Shown here: in pieces, positions 1 to 6,398 of the stretch
How the letters are laid out: the number at the start of each line of letters is the position of its first letter
Position numbering within the stretch: position 1 is the stretch's first letter
Source: Vulcanisaeta distributa
GTDB lineage: Archaea; Thermoproteota; Thermoprotei; Thermoproteales; Thermocladiaceae
Assembly: GCA_002506645.1 (NCBI GenBank)
Contig: DAXY01000120.1
Span: 14,821 to 21,915, forward strand
Reading direction: 5' to 3'
DNA length: 7,095 nt
The notes under the pieces: model-generated
Seen by the model: only the letters and a program-made list of their open reading frames with translations
Databases searched by the model: none
Told to the model about the DNA's origin: nothing
Program-made: the position numbers and the translations under genes

Positions 1-527
1 GGGAATATCGATACTAACTTGATTATCGAGAATAGGTAATTGAACCCCGGTATTGAGGGTATTGATATGTTCATGGACCCCTGGGTCAATGTGTACGTAA
101 TGTTTGACCCAGGCACGATAAGCGCCTCGAGTGGGTATTGACTATATGGGCCTAGCCTAAGGTAAACGCCATATATAGGTAATGAGCAGTTAACCTCGAT
201 ACTGACGTACTTAGGGCTATAGTTAATGACCGGAATATTCAGTGAGGAGCCATTATATAGTACAAGGGATGCCGATAATATGCCCATGTTGGACAGTGGG
301 TCTAAGTAGGCGCTAAAGGTTACGCTACCTCCCTGGGGGCAGTATTGATAAATTGGTATTATTAATTGATTACTCGTTACATTAATCACCTCGGTATATG
401 ACTGACCATCCCCATAATTAATACTAATGCCTAAGTAATTATAATTAATAGTCAACTGGGCATGGCCAGTAATGGGCAATACCACGAGTGCCGCAATAAC
501 GGCAATCCAAAGTAGGCTCCTTATCAC
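1..527 (-). CDS. Secreted or surface protein, N-terminal part (runs off the left edge)
   Basis: I translated this frame by hand: 175 codons are open from a GTG at 527-525 to the window edge, so the C-terminus is missing. An in-frame TAA lies four codons upstream and a TATA-like box is centred 25 nt upstream, which fixes GTG as a leaderless start. The N-terminus is a clear Sec signal peptide: Arg3, a hydrophobic core at about residues 5-19, and a likely cleavage after GHA (residue 23). The exported part is rich in Asn, Tyr, Ser, Ile and Leu, has few charges, and carries six N-X-S/T sequons (N49, N92, N102, N113, N142, N153), as in glycosylated archaeal surface proteins. Cys63 and Cys114 could form a disulfide. 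Beta-rich composition is likely. I do not recognise the family; a cell-surface or extracellular protein is inference. It follows pyrG but has its own promoter. Confidence 0.8.
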   Translation of the reverse strand, partial: MIRSLLWIAVIAALVVLPITGHAQLTINYNYLGISINYGDGQSYTEVINVTSNQLIIPIYQYCPQGGSVTFSAYLDPLSNMGILSASLVLYNGSSLNIPVINYSPKYVSIEVNCSLPIYGVYLRLGPYSQYPLEALIVPGSNITYTLTQGSMNISIPSIPGFNYLFSIIKLVSIF

Positions 528-547
528 GGCAAGGAATTAAGAAGGGG

Positions 548-556
548 TTATAAATA
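548..556 (-). promoter_or_regulatory. TATA-like box of the secreted-protein gene
   Basis: The minus strand reads TATTTATAA here. Its centre is about 25 nt before the GTG at 527, the spacing expected for an archaeal promoter giving a leaderless mRNA. No Shine-Dalgarno sequence lies between the box and the GTG, which agrees with this reading. Confidence 0.6.
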
Positions 557-629
557 ATACAAACACGTAAAATAACCAAGTGATGATGCAGTTCGCGGGG
601 GATTGAATGACGAAGCCTTCGAAAACTGA

Positions 630-2276
630 TCAAGTATGCACGGCCGTATTCACGCTATAGGGTGATGGCAACAAATGCTTCTTATTATAAGCCGCCCTTA
701 GCAAGGCCATGAACAGTGGGTGAGGCCTAAGGGGCCTACTCCTGAACTCGGGATGGAACTGTGTGGCTACGAAGAAGTAGTGGTTCGGTAGCTCGATCAT
801 CTCGACCCTCGGCACATCGACCCTCCACGCCGAGAACACGAGGCCTTTCTCCCTAAGCACGTCAAAGAACTTGGGATTGACCTCATACCTATGCCTATGC
901 CTCTCCCTGATTTCCGTGGTTCTGTAAATCGCGTGGGCTATCGTACCCTCAATAATGCTTATCCTCTTATCGCCAAGTATCATGGTGCCGCCTAGTTCGT
1001 CAACGCTTTTCTCCTCAGGCGTTATGTCAATGACTGGGTATGGCGTGTCTGGGTCTACCTCCGTAGTATGGGCGCCCTTAAGGCCCACCACATTCCTTGC
1101 AAACTCAACAACGGCTAGTTGCATGCCGTAACAAATACCGAGGAATGGTATGTTGTTCTCCCGCACGTACCTGATGGCCTCGATCTTACCCTCAACCCCC
1201 CTGGCGCCAAACCCCGGAAGCACAATTACGGCGTCCGCGTTGTTGAGTTCCGTGACCTTAACATGATCCTTCTCAATCTCCTCAGTATCGCACCAGATAA
1301 TGTTTGGTTTGAGCCTAAGCTTTGCGGCCGCGTGCTTAATCGCCTCCACAATGCTTATGTATGAGTCGTGGAGTTTCACGTACTTACCACACATGTAAAT
1401 ATTGACCTCCTCCTTACCATTCTCAAGGGCATTTACGAAGGAGACCCAATCATCGAGCTTGGGCTCGACTGGGGCTAGGCCGAGCTTATTCACTATGTAC
1501 CTGCCAAGGCCCTGCCCCTCAAGTATTAGCGGTACCTTGTAGATTGTGTCCACGTCATATGACGTGAAGACGGCTTCAAAGGGGACATTAGTGAATAATG
1601 AGATCTTCCTCCTGGTATCCTCATCCAGTGGTTTAGGTGATCTGGCAATTATTACGTCGGGCTGAATACCAACCCTCCTGAGCTCGGCAACGCTGTGCTG
1701 AAGTGGTTTCGTCTTAAACTCCCCCGTTATCGATAGTATGGGTACCAGGGCAACGTGTATAAAGAGTACGTCATTGGGCATTTCAAGCCTCATCTGCCTA
1801 GCCGCCTCGAGGAATGGCAATCCCTCGTAATCACCCACCGTACCCCCAATCTCGATAAGCACTATGTCGGGTTTCTCCCTCCTCGTTACGAGCAATATCC
1901 TCCTCTTCACCTCCTCGGTAACGTGCGGTATCAACTGGACTGTTTGACCTAGGTACTTACCCTTACGCTCCCTCCTAATCACGGTGTAATACACCTGGCC
2001 ACTGGTTATGTTGTGGTACTTCGGAACCTCAATGTCTAGGAAACGCTCGTAATGGCCTAGGTCGAGATCCGTCTCCCCACCGTCAAACGTTACAAAGACC
2101 TCGCCATGTTGGTATGGGTTCATCGTACCTGCATCGACGTTTAGGTATGGATCAATCTTTATCGCGGTTACGCGATAGCCCCTGGCCTGTAGGATTTTCC
2201 CAATTGACGCTGTCGTGATTCCCTTACCCAACCCGCTCAATACGCCGCCGGTTATAAAGATGTATTTTGTCGTCAT
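630..2276 (-). CDS. pyrG: CTP synthase (glutamine-hydrolysing)
   Basis: It makes CTP from UTP with ATP and ammonia from glutamine, the last step of de novo pyrimidine nucleotide synthesis, in the cytosol. The N-terminal synthetase domain (about 1-265) has the P-loop-like [10 protein letters not shown] (10-19), the [13 protein letters not shown] stretch (67-79), the metal-binding E142 in EIGGTVGD, and the nucleotide-binding KTKPLQHS (188-195). The C-terminal class I glutaminase domain (about 290-535) has the oxyanion region [10 protein letters not shown], the nucleophile C382 in GICYGMQ, and the H508/E510 pair in FHPEF. Many bacterial homologues have Leu where this protein has Tyr after the catalytic Cys. 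The length of 548 aa is normal and all key residues are present. I chose ATG at 2276 over the GTG three codons upstream because a TATA box sits about 25 nt before the ATG and the protein then begins [11 protein letters not shown], as in homologues. Confidence 0.98.
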   Translation of the reverse strand: MTTKYIFITGGVLSGLGKGITTASIGKILQARGYRVTAIKIDPYLNVDAGTMNPYQHGEVFVTFDGGETDLDLGHYERFLDIEVPKYHNITSGQVYYTVIRRERKGKYLGQTVQLIPHVTEEVKRRILLVTRREKPDIVLIEIGGTVGDYEGLPFLEAARQMRLEMPNDVLFIHVALVPILSITGEFKTKPLQHSVAELRRVGIQPDVIIARSPKPLDEDTRRKISLFTNVPFEAVFTSYDVDTIYKVPLILEGQGLGRYIVNKLGLAPVEPKLDDWVSFVNALENGKEEVNIYMCGKYVKLHDSYISIVEAIKHAAAKLRLKPNIIWCDTEEIEKDHVKVTELNNADAVIVLPGFGARGVEGKIEAIRYVRENNIPFLGICYGMQLAVVEFARNVVGLKGAHTTEVDPDTPYPVIDITPEEKSVDELGGTMILGDKRISIIEGTIAHAIYRTTEIRERHRHRYEVNPKFFDVLREKGLVFSAWRVDVPRVEMIELPNHYFFVATQFHPEFRSRPLRPHPLFMALLRAAYNKKHLLPSPYSVNTAVHT

Positions 2277-2296
2277 ATAGGGCACGATGCAACCAG

Positions 2297-2305
2297 TAAT
2301 TTAAA
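2297..2305 (-). promoter_or_regulatory. TATA-like box of pyrG
   Basis: The minus strand reads TTTAAATTA, centred about 25 nt before the ATG at 2276. It lies in the 50-nt gap after the coiled-coil gene. It implies a leaderless pyrG message, although read-through from the upstream pair is possible because no clear T-rich terminator lies between them. Confidence 0.6.
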
Positions 2306-2326
2306 CCCTTCTTTTATTAAGGCAGG

Positions 2327-2617
2327 TTATTCCTTGGCACTTCTCAACAACTCCTCATAGATGCCCACGATCATTTCGTGCCTCTTCCTTACCTTCTTTT
2401 CCAGGTCATAGACCATGTTTCTCATTCTATAGAGTTCCACCTTCATCGCATTGACCCTATTGATTAGGTCGAGCTCATTTGGTGATAATAGGTATTCGAA
2501 CCTAGCGTCTGGCCTTAATGTCCTAAGTACTAGGTATATGTCCAACCTACTCAGGCCTCTGCTCCTAAGCTCGTTCACCACGCTCCTTATATCCTTAGCC
2601 TGTGAAATTGAAAGCAT
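2327..2617 (-). CDS. Small charged coiled-coil protein, partner of the pilin-like protein
   Basis: A 96-aa soluble protein that I do not recognise. Residues 1-40 look like a compact helical unit with helices at about 4-20 and 22-34 (GLSRLDIYLVLRTLRPD), reminiscent of a small helical DNA- or protein-binding fold. Residues 47-95 form one long amphipathic helix with regular hydrophobic spacing and mixed charge, a probable coiled coil. The ATG at 2617 lies inside the end of the upstream pilin-like gene (23-bp overlap). It is preceded by AGGTGAT with a 5-nt spacer, a near-perfect match to the crenarchaeal anti-Shine-Dalgarno, so it is translated as the second cistron of a two-gene message. No signal peptide or membrane segment is seen. 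A role as a cytoplasmic partner of the membrane protein is inferred only from the overlap. Confidence 0.75.
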   Translation of the reverse strand: MLSISQAKDIRSVVNELRSRGLSRLDIYLVLRTLRPDARFEYLLSPNELDLINRVNAMKVELYRMRNMVYDLEKKVRKRHEMIVGIYEELLRSAKE

Positions 2618-2828
2618 TGGAAATCACCTTATGAAGATCATTAATGAAGCCGTTTAATGCGCCGTTTACGGAGCTCTGTAGGTGCATAATGCCGCTCACG
2701 GTATTCCCAAATAAGCCGCTTATCAGTGATACCAAGGCCACAAGCACGGCCATCGATATCGCTATTAACAGGACCTCCTCAATGAATATGTCCCCCCTAT
2801 TTCCCATTCTCCTTACCTTCAAGCCCAT
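2595..2828 (-). CDS. Tiny pilin-like membrane protein with class III signal
   Basis: A 77-aa protein. The N-terminus is basic (K4, R6, R7, R11) and leads into RG followed by DIFIEE and then a hydrophobic stretch to about residue 40. This matches the archaeal prepilin rule: [KR][GA] before the cut, and Glu at +5 after it (cleavage G12/D13, E17 at +5), as processed by PibD/FlaK-type peptidases. The mature form would be only 65 aa: a transmembrane or assembly helix plus about 37 residues containing two short amphipathic pieces, with no Cys. The ATG at 2828 is chosen because a TATA box is centred 26 nt upstream; a TTG one codon earlier and an ATG at 2807 are alternatives. It overlaps the next gene by 23 bp. 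It could be a minor pilin or an assembly subunit, or simply a single-pass membrane anchor. The pilin reading is inference from the motif. Confidence 0.75.
   Translation of the reverse strand: MGLKVRRMGNRGDIFIEEVLLIAISMAVLVALVSLISGLFGNTVSGIMHLQSSVNGALNGFINDLHKVISNAFNFTG
2623..2629 (-). promoter_or_regulatory. Strong Shine-Dalgarno deciding the coiled-coil gene start
   Basis: The minus strand reads AGGTGAT, complementary to the 3' end of crenarchaeal 16S rRNA, five nt before the ATG at 2617. It lies within the coding sequence of the pilin-like gene. It is the best Shine-Dalgarno in the window and supports internal initiation on a bicistronic mRNA. Confidence 0.7.
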
Positions 2829-2850
2829 CAATTAGCAATACTCAACTCGA

Positions 2851-2857
2851 TATATAA
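2851..2857 (-). promoter_or_regulatory. TATA box of the pilin-like/coiled-coil pair
   Basis: The minus strand reads TTATATA, centred 26 nt before the ATG at 2828. It begins only a few bases after the stop codon of the deoxyhypusine synthase gene, so the pair has its own promoter despite the tight packing. Confidence 0.65.
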
Positions 2858-2861
2858 GGCA

Positions 2862-3860
2862 CTACGCCTGGGCAATGACCCTAACGCCCTTCCTAAAGCC
2901 TATTTTCCTGACCACGTACGGCATCAATATGGGTAAAACAACCGTTGCATCCTCGAAAATGAGGGCCTGCTTAGCCGTAGGCTTGACCTTGCCCCAGGTA
3001 ATGGCTTCCTTTGGGCGAGCACCACTTAGTGAGCCATCCCACTCAACGGCCATTGTTACGTAAACCACGTAATCAAGCCCACCCGCAAATTGGCTCCACC
3101 AAATCACGTGATGCTTGGAAATGCCCCCACCAATTATTAGCGCACCCAGGGATTTTCCCGAATAGACTATGTCCATTAGTTCATGCTCATCCTTAAGAAC
3201 ATCAATCCTCACCTGCCTACCCCCAGTCCTCGTCCTCTGTATTTCGTTATACGTGAGTATTGCCGTGCCGAAGGCCCCATCCACAAATCCAGGCACGTAA
3301 ATGGGCACCCTAGCCCTATACGCAGCCCTAAGTATTGAGTAATCATCATCAATCCTACTACCCATCTCCCAGAGTAATTCCCTAACGCCCCACTCCTCCT
3401 TAACCTTGGATAGTTCCTCAAGTGCGGAGTGAACAAATTTCTCAATTAATGGTCCGTAATGCTCCTTCCTAACGGCGACATTACCTATCCTATGAATGCC
3501 CGCCCTACCCATTTCGACGTCATCAACGTCGAAGTAGCTCTGGTAATACTTACCACCCATTGCCTTGGCTATGTCGTGGTCGAGAGTCCCCGCCGTGGTT
3601 ATTACAACGTCCGCGAAACCCCTCTCGATGAACTTAGCTATTAGGCCTCGGAGACCTGTTGAGATTAGGTTTGCCGTGAATGATAGGAAGACTAGGGTGT
3701 TGGGGTCGCTATACATGCTTAATAATACGTCGGCTGCCTCGGCTATGTACCTACCCTGAAAACCGCCAATCCTCCTATAAGCCTCTATTAAGTCATCTAT
3801 TGTGTTTATCCCAACATCTATGTCGTAAACCTCGCTCGATATGAACGGCGAACCACTCAT
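2862..3860 (-). CDS. dys: Deoxyhypusine synthase
   Basis: It transfers the 4-aminobutyl group of spermidine to a lysine of translation factor aIF5A, using NAD, in the first step of hypusine formation in the cytosol. The 332-aa length fits the archaeal family. Seen in the sequence: the NAD-binding region with SFTANLISTGLR (60-71) and ITTAGTLDHD (87-96), the acidic segment with DDDYS (171-175), the GALIIGGGISKHH motif with the catalytic lysine K249, and the trailing EWDGSLSGARPKEAITWGKVK stretch (about 273-293), where the family binds substrate. The active-site lysine argues for a true DHS and not a homospermidine-synthase-like paralogue. ATG at 3860 is supported by a TATA-like box 26 nt upstream and no Shine-Dalgarno. 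The aIF5A gene itself is not in this window. Confidence 0.95.
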   Translation of the reverse strand: MSGSPFISSEVYDIDVGINTIDDLIEAYRRIGGFQGRYIAEAADVLLSMYSDPNTLVFLSFTANLISTGLRGLIAKFIERGFADVVITTAGTLDHDIAKAMGGKYYQSYFDVDDVEMGRAGIHRIGNVAVRKEHYGPLIEKFVHSALEELSKVKEEWGVRELLWEMGSRIDDDYSILRAAYRARVPIYVPGFVDGAFGTAILTYNEIQRTRTGGRQVRIDVLKDEHELMDIVYSGKSLGALIIGGGISKHHVIWWSQFAGGLDYVVYVTMAVEWDGSLSGARPKEAITWGKVKPTAKQALIFEDATVVLPILMPYVVRKIGFRKGVRVIAQA

Positions 3861-3882
3861 CGATTATGTGTTGACTAATTCG

Positions 3883-3889
3883 TTTTTAA
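3883..3889 (-). promoter_or_regulatory. TATA-like box of the deoxyhypusine synthase gene
   Basis: The minus strand reads TTAAAAA, centred 26 nt before the ATG at 3860. It is a weaker match than the other boxes here, but it has the same spacing to the start codon and lies in the only non-coding gap (46 nt) before the gene. Confidence 0.5.
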
Positions 3890-3898
3890 TGTTTTACG

Positions 3899-3903
3899 AA
3901 AAA
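3899..3903 (-). terminator. Oligo-T tract just after the methyltransferase gene
   Basis: Five consecutive T on the minus strand begin three nt after the TGA of the methyltransferase gene, with no hairpin. Archaeal RNA polymerase often stops at short T tracts, so this is a plausible intrinsic terminator separating the methyltransferase unit from the deoxyhypusine synthase promoter. It is short and could be chance. Confidence 0.35.
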
Positions 3904-3906
3904 TAC

Positions 3907-4668
3907 TCACTTGATAACCTTAACCTCCTTAATGAGTCCCTGCTTCATTAGGTCGTTAACTATGTTCCTAATGCTCCTTATGGTTAGCTGCGTTTTATTC
4001 GATATCTCCTCGATGGATCTATTACCGTCAATTAGCTCGAGAACTTCCAAGTACTTATCACTGAGTTGTATGTTCCTTAATTTCTCGTCAATCCCCTCGA
4101 CAGGTATTGGTATTTCAAGGCCCGGTATTTTGTATAGGTAAATCTTATGGCTCCTCCACTCCTCATATAGGTCCTCCACAATCAGCGGTTTCCATCCGGG
4201 GACCTCGAAGTCGTGGGAAACAACCCTGGTGCTAGGCTTTAACTCACGCTCAAGTTTAGGCCTTATCCTCTCGTTAACGCTCGTCAGTAGGTACATTGTG
4301 ACGACGTCAGCCTCCGAGAGGTCCTCCTCGAAGAAGTTTCCGTAAATCACGTGAACCCTATCCGCAAGCCCAAGGTCCTTAACCCTCCTAAGTGTTTGCT
4401 CGTACAGGTCCTTCCTAATCTCAATGCACGTGGCCTGGGCCCCGAACTCCCTGGCCGCCATTATCACTATCCTACCATCACCACACCCCAAATCATAAAC
4501 AACCTCATCCTTTTTAACATTGGCCAATTGAAGCATCCTCCTCACGACTACCTCGGGCGTGGGTACGAACGGGACGTCGTAAGGCATATTGAAATACGCA
4601 AAAAAGTTGGGGCTATATATATCCTTCTCCAGCGCATCTTTATAATAATCATCGTCGAAGTCGCTCAC
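3907..4668 (-). CDS. aKMT-like protein lysine methyltransferase fused to a C-terminal winged-helix domain
   Basis: A 253-aa protein with three parts. Residues 1-27 are an acidic, aromatic extension. Residues about 28-180 are a class I Rossmann SAM methyltransferase: VPTPEVVVRRML (35-46), motif I VVYDLGCGDGR (56-66), acidic E83 at the end of the second strand, GNFFEEDLSEADVVTM (110-125), and RVVSHDFEVPGW (148-159). From memory this order closely follows crenarchaeal aKMT, a broad-specificity lysine methyltransferase known in Sulfolobus to modify chromatin proteins such as Cren7. Residues about 203-253 form a winged helix-turn-helix of the kind seen in DNA-binding regulators, absent from the roughly 160-aa Sulfolobus enzyme. 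The GTG start at 4668 overlaps the upstream stop by 4 nt and has GGTGA 9 nt before it, so it is a coupled second cistron. Chromatin or promoter targeting is inference; rRNA or small-molecule substrates cannot be excluded. Confidence 0.88.
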   Translation of the reverse strand: MSDFDDDYYKDALEKDIYSPNFFAYFNMPYDVPFVPTPEVVVRRMLQLANVKKDEVVYDLGCGDGRIVIMAAREFGAQATCIEIRKDLYEQTLRRVKDLGLADRVHVIYGNFFEEDLSEADVVTMYLLTSVNERIRPKLERELKPSTRVVSHDFEVPGWKPLIVEDLYEEWRSHKIYLYKIPGLEIPIPVEGIDEKLRNIQLSDKYLEVLELIDGNRSIEEISNKTQLTIRSIRNIVNDLMKQGLIKEVKVIK

Positions 4669-5087
4669 AAGCCCGCGTCACCAACCTTATTTATTATCTT
4701 TACCTTAAGCCCCTCACTGTCGTAATTAATGTCAATGTCGACAGCGCCCTTCTTCCTAAGTATTTTAATGGCATCAATGAGCAACTGCCTTTCCTGCGGC
4801 GCCACCTTGGTCAAGGCTTCATTTAGATCCTCGGAATTATTGATAATTTCTAGGTACTTCCTCAATAACGTTGAGTTTAGGTTAATTAATGATGAACCCT
4901 CATTGAATATAAGTCCGTGAACTGCGGAATCGGTCATTGAGTATATGCCCATTAGCACGTCCGATAGTGATACGCATTTGGTTATTACGTCATTAATTAA
5001 TGACGATAATTCCGATAACTCTGGGTACTTAGTCTTAAGCCTACTAATTAACATCCTTAATTCACTCATTTTCTCGATTAAGTCCAT
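4665..5087 (-). CDS. Unrecognised 140-aa protein, translationally coupled to the methyltransferase
   Basis: I do not recognise this protein. It is predicted largely helical: an amphipathic helix at about 1-20, further helices at about 23-60, 70-85 and 87-112, then a short beta hairpin at about 115-135 (VDIDINYDSEGLKVKIINK). It has one Cys (C38), no signal peptide and no convincing membrane helix. The open frame extends 13 codons further to an ATG at 5126, but the extension overlaps the promoter; ATG at 5087 sits about 27 nt after a TATA-like box and gives a charged, soluble N-terminus, so I prefer it. Its TGA overlaps the GTG of the methyltransferase gene by 4 nt, which suggests the two products are made together and may interact. 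It could be an accessory or specificity subunit, or a substrate, but nothing in the sequence proves it. Confidence 0.75.
   Translation of the reverse strand: MDLIEKMSELRMLISRLKTKYPELSELSSLINDVITKCVSLSDVLMGIYSMTDSAVHGLIFNEGSSLINLNSTLLRKYLEIINNSEDLNEALTKVAPQERQLLIDAIKILRKKGAVDIDINYDSEGLKVKIINKVGDAGL
4678..4682 (-). promoter_or_regulatory. Shine-Dalgarno for the methyltransferase GTG start
   Basis: The minus strand reads GGTGA nine nt before the GTG at 4668, inside the last codons of the 140-aa gene. Together with the GTGA stop/start overlap it supports this start and translational coupling. Confidence 0.55.
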
Positions 5088-5110
5088 GTATACGCTATAA
5101 TGGAGGGTAA

Positions 5111-5118
5111 AAATTAAA
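5111..5118 (-). promoter_or_regulatory. TATA-like box of the 140-aa protein/methyltransferase unit
   Basis: The minus strand reads TTTAATTT, centred about 27 nt before the ATG at 5087. It is followed by further T residues and lies in the gap after the M48 peptidase stop, so the same T-rich stretch (5109-5113 is T5) could also end the upstream transcript. Confidence 0.55.
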
Positions 5119-5150
5119 CTAATCATTAAATAATGGTGAAATACCGCAGG

Positions 5151-6398
5151 TCACTGCAAAATCCTGATCAGCCTACTCGATACCGAGGGATGTGATGAGA
5201 GAAGCCCCAATCTCCTACTCACCAACTCACTGTGTAGTTCCCTCCAGGTAACCCTAATCAATGCCATTGCGAGACTTCTTTTTGGTACGAACTTAAGGGC
5301 GTGCCTATCTGCCGAGTACTCACTGAGTTTCATCACGGAGATTATGCCGAACACCTCAAGTAGTATTGCTGCCGTGAGCATGGGTATGGCCGGTAGGCTC
5401 ATCAACGGTATTACGTACGTTATCAACACTATATTCACCAACTGAGCCAGCGATATTAGGAAGAGGGCCTTTACGGAATCGCCGTGAATTATGTGGCCAA
5501 CCTCGTGCATAATTACGGCAGTTAGTTCGTCCTCGCTCAGGCATGATACCAATCTTGAGGTTAGGACTATGTAATTAATGCCCGGCAGGCCAATGGACGC
5601 TGCATTGCATTGATTTACATTAACCATGTAAAGGCCGTAATTGCCCACAACACCCAACCTATTGATTAATGAGTCCACGTCAATCACCTCCTCATAGAAG
5701 TTACTGGGCCTTACCCTAGCATTACTCACTAGCGACATTAGGAACCCCCTAATCTCGCTCAGCGACCTCGTATTTTCAATCCTGGATAAAAGCCGTAGGG
5801 CCTCATTAAACCTCTCCTCCTCAAATTCTCCATACTCAAGTACGAACTTTATAATCCGCGAACCCCTCAAATCACCGTGCTTAACCCTCAATTTGAGGAT
5901 GTATGAGTAAATTATTGGTATGAGCAATGGCGATAGGAGTAGGATTATTATTAAGTGTATTGATGGTATTACATTGATGATCCTAAGTACGGCAGTGATG
6001 ATCGACAATGCCATGATCGATAACAGCATGAGCCCTATCAAGCCGGTCGGTGGTGAATAGGCCCTTGGTAAGTCATTAACCCTATAAACCCTATCGCCCC
6101 TCTGCAGCAGGAGTATTGTTATCCTACGCATTCCATCAGTGCCCAGGTACCTCAGGACCAAGGCATTCAGTAAATCCCTCGTTTTACCGCGCCCCCTAAC
6201 CCTGACCTCATGGTTAATGCTCAGCTCAGCGTCCCCATCATCCCCATGCACCACCAACCTGGTTACTCCATTGCCCACCTCCCTGGCCGTGTATGCAAAC
6301 CCGGCGATTTTCAATAGATAATCCTCAACGTAATTGATTAGGGATTGAGAATCTCTAATTAAGTCACGGATTACCCAATATGTTTTTATTCCCACCAT
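5151..6398 (-). CDS. Membrane M48-family (HtpX-like) zinc metallopeptidase with N-terminal extension
   Basis: A 415-aa protein. Residues 1-112 are a soluble, charged domain that I do not recognise. Two membrane helices follow at about 118-142 and 146-168. A cytosolic segment leads to the catalytic motif HEVGH (H298, E299, H302) in the helix AVIMHEVGHIIHGDS. Two more hydrophobic segments lie at about 310-332 and 337-357, then SEYSADRHA supplies the third zinc ligand (E360) and the family Asp (D364). The tail SSHPSVSSRLIRIL (401-414) resembles the conserved M48 C-terminal HP motif. Family members degrade misfolded membrane proteins in stress quality control. HtpX proper begins directly with membrane helices, so the first 112 residues are unusual. 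The ATG at 6398 overlaps the upstream gene by 35 bp without a clear Shine-Dalgarno; GTG at 6395 is an alternative. Confidence 0.92.
   Translation of the reverse strand: MVGIKTYWVIRDLIRDSQSLINYVEDYLLKIAGFAYTAREVGNGVTRLVVHGDDGDAELSINHEVRVRGRGKTRDLLNALVLRYLGTDGMRRITILLLQRGDRVYRVNDLPRAYSPPTGLIGLMLLSIMALSIITAVLRIINVIPSIHLIIILLLSPLLIPIIYSYILKLRVKHGDLRGSRIIKFVLEYGEFEEERFNEALRLLSRIENTRSLSEIRGFLMSLVSNARVRPSNFYEEVIDVDSLINRLGVVGNYGLYMVNVNQCNAASIGLPGINYIVLTSRLVSCLSEDELTAVIMHEVGHIIHGDSVKALFLISLAQLVNIVLITYVIPLMSLPAIPMLTAAILLEVFGIISVMKLSEYSADRHALKFVPKRSLAMALIRVTWRELHSELVSRRLGLLSSHPSVSSRLIRILQ

Noticed and set aside
611..621. Short palindrome CGAAGCCTTCG downstream of pyrG, considered as a terminator
   Set aside because: The arms are only 4-5 bp with almost no loop space and no T-run follows, so it is probably chance.
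445..633. A 62-codon minus-strand frame between pyrG and the left-edge gene
   Set aside because: It overlaps the well-supported signal peptide and promoter of the secreted-protein gene in another frame, and its translation has no domain-like character.
1119..1364. Plus-strand open frame of 81 codons inside pyrG
   Set aside because: It is antisense to the conserved glutaminase domain of CTP synthase and has no promoter or family-like features.
3209..3445. A 78-codon minus-strand frame inside the deoxyhypusine synthase gene
   Set aside because: It is an out-of-frame reading of a strongly conserved gene.
4351..4725. Plus-strand open frame of 124 codons, the longest on that strand
   Set aside because: It lies antisense to the methyltransferase core, is rich in Pro, His and Ile in a shadow-like pattern, and has no promoter signals.
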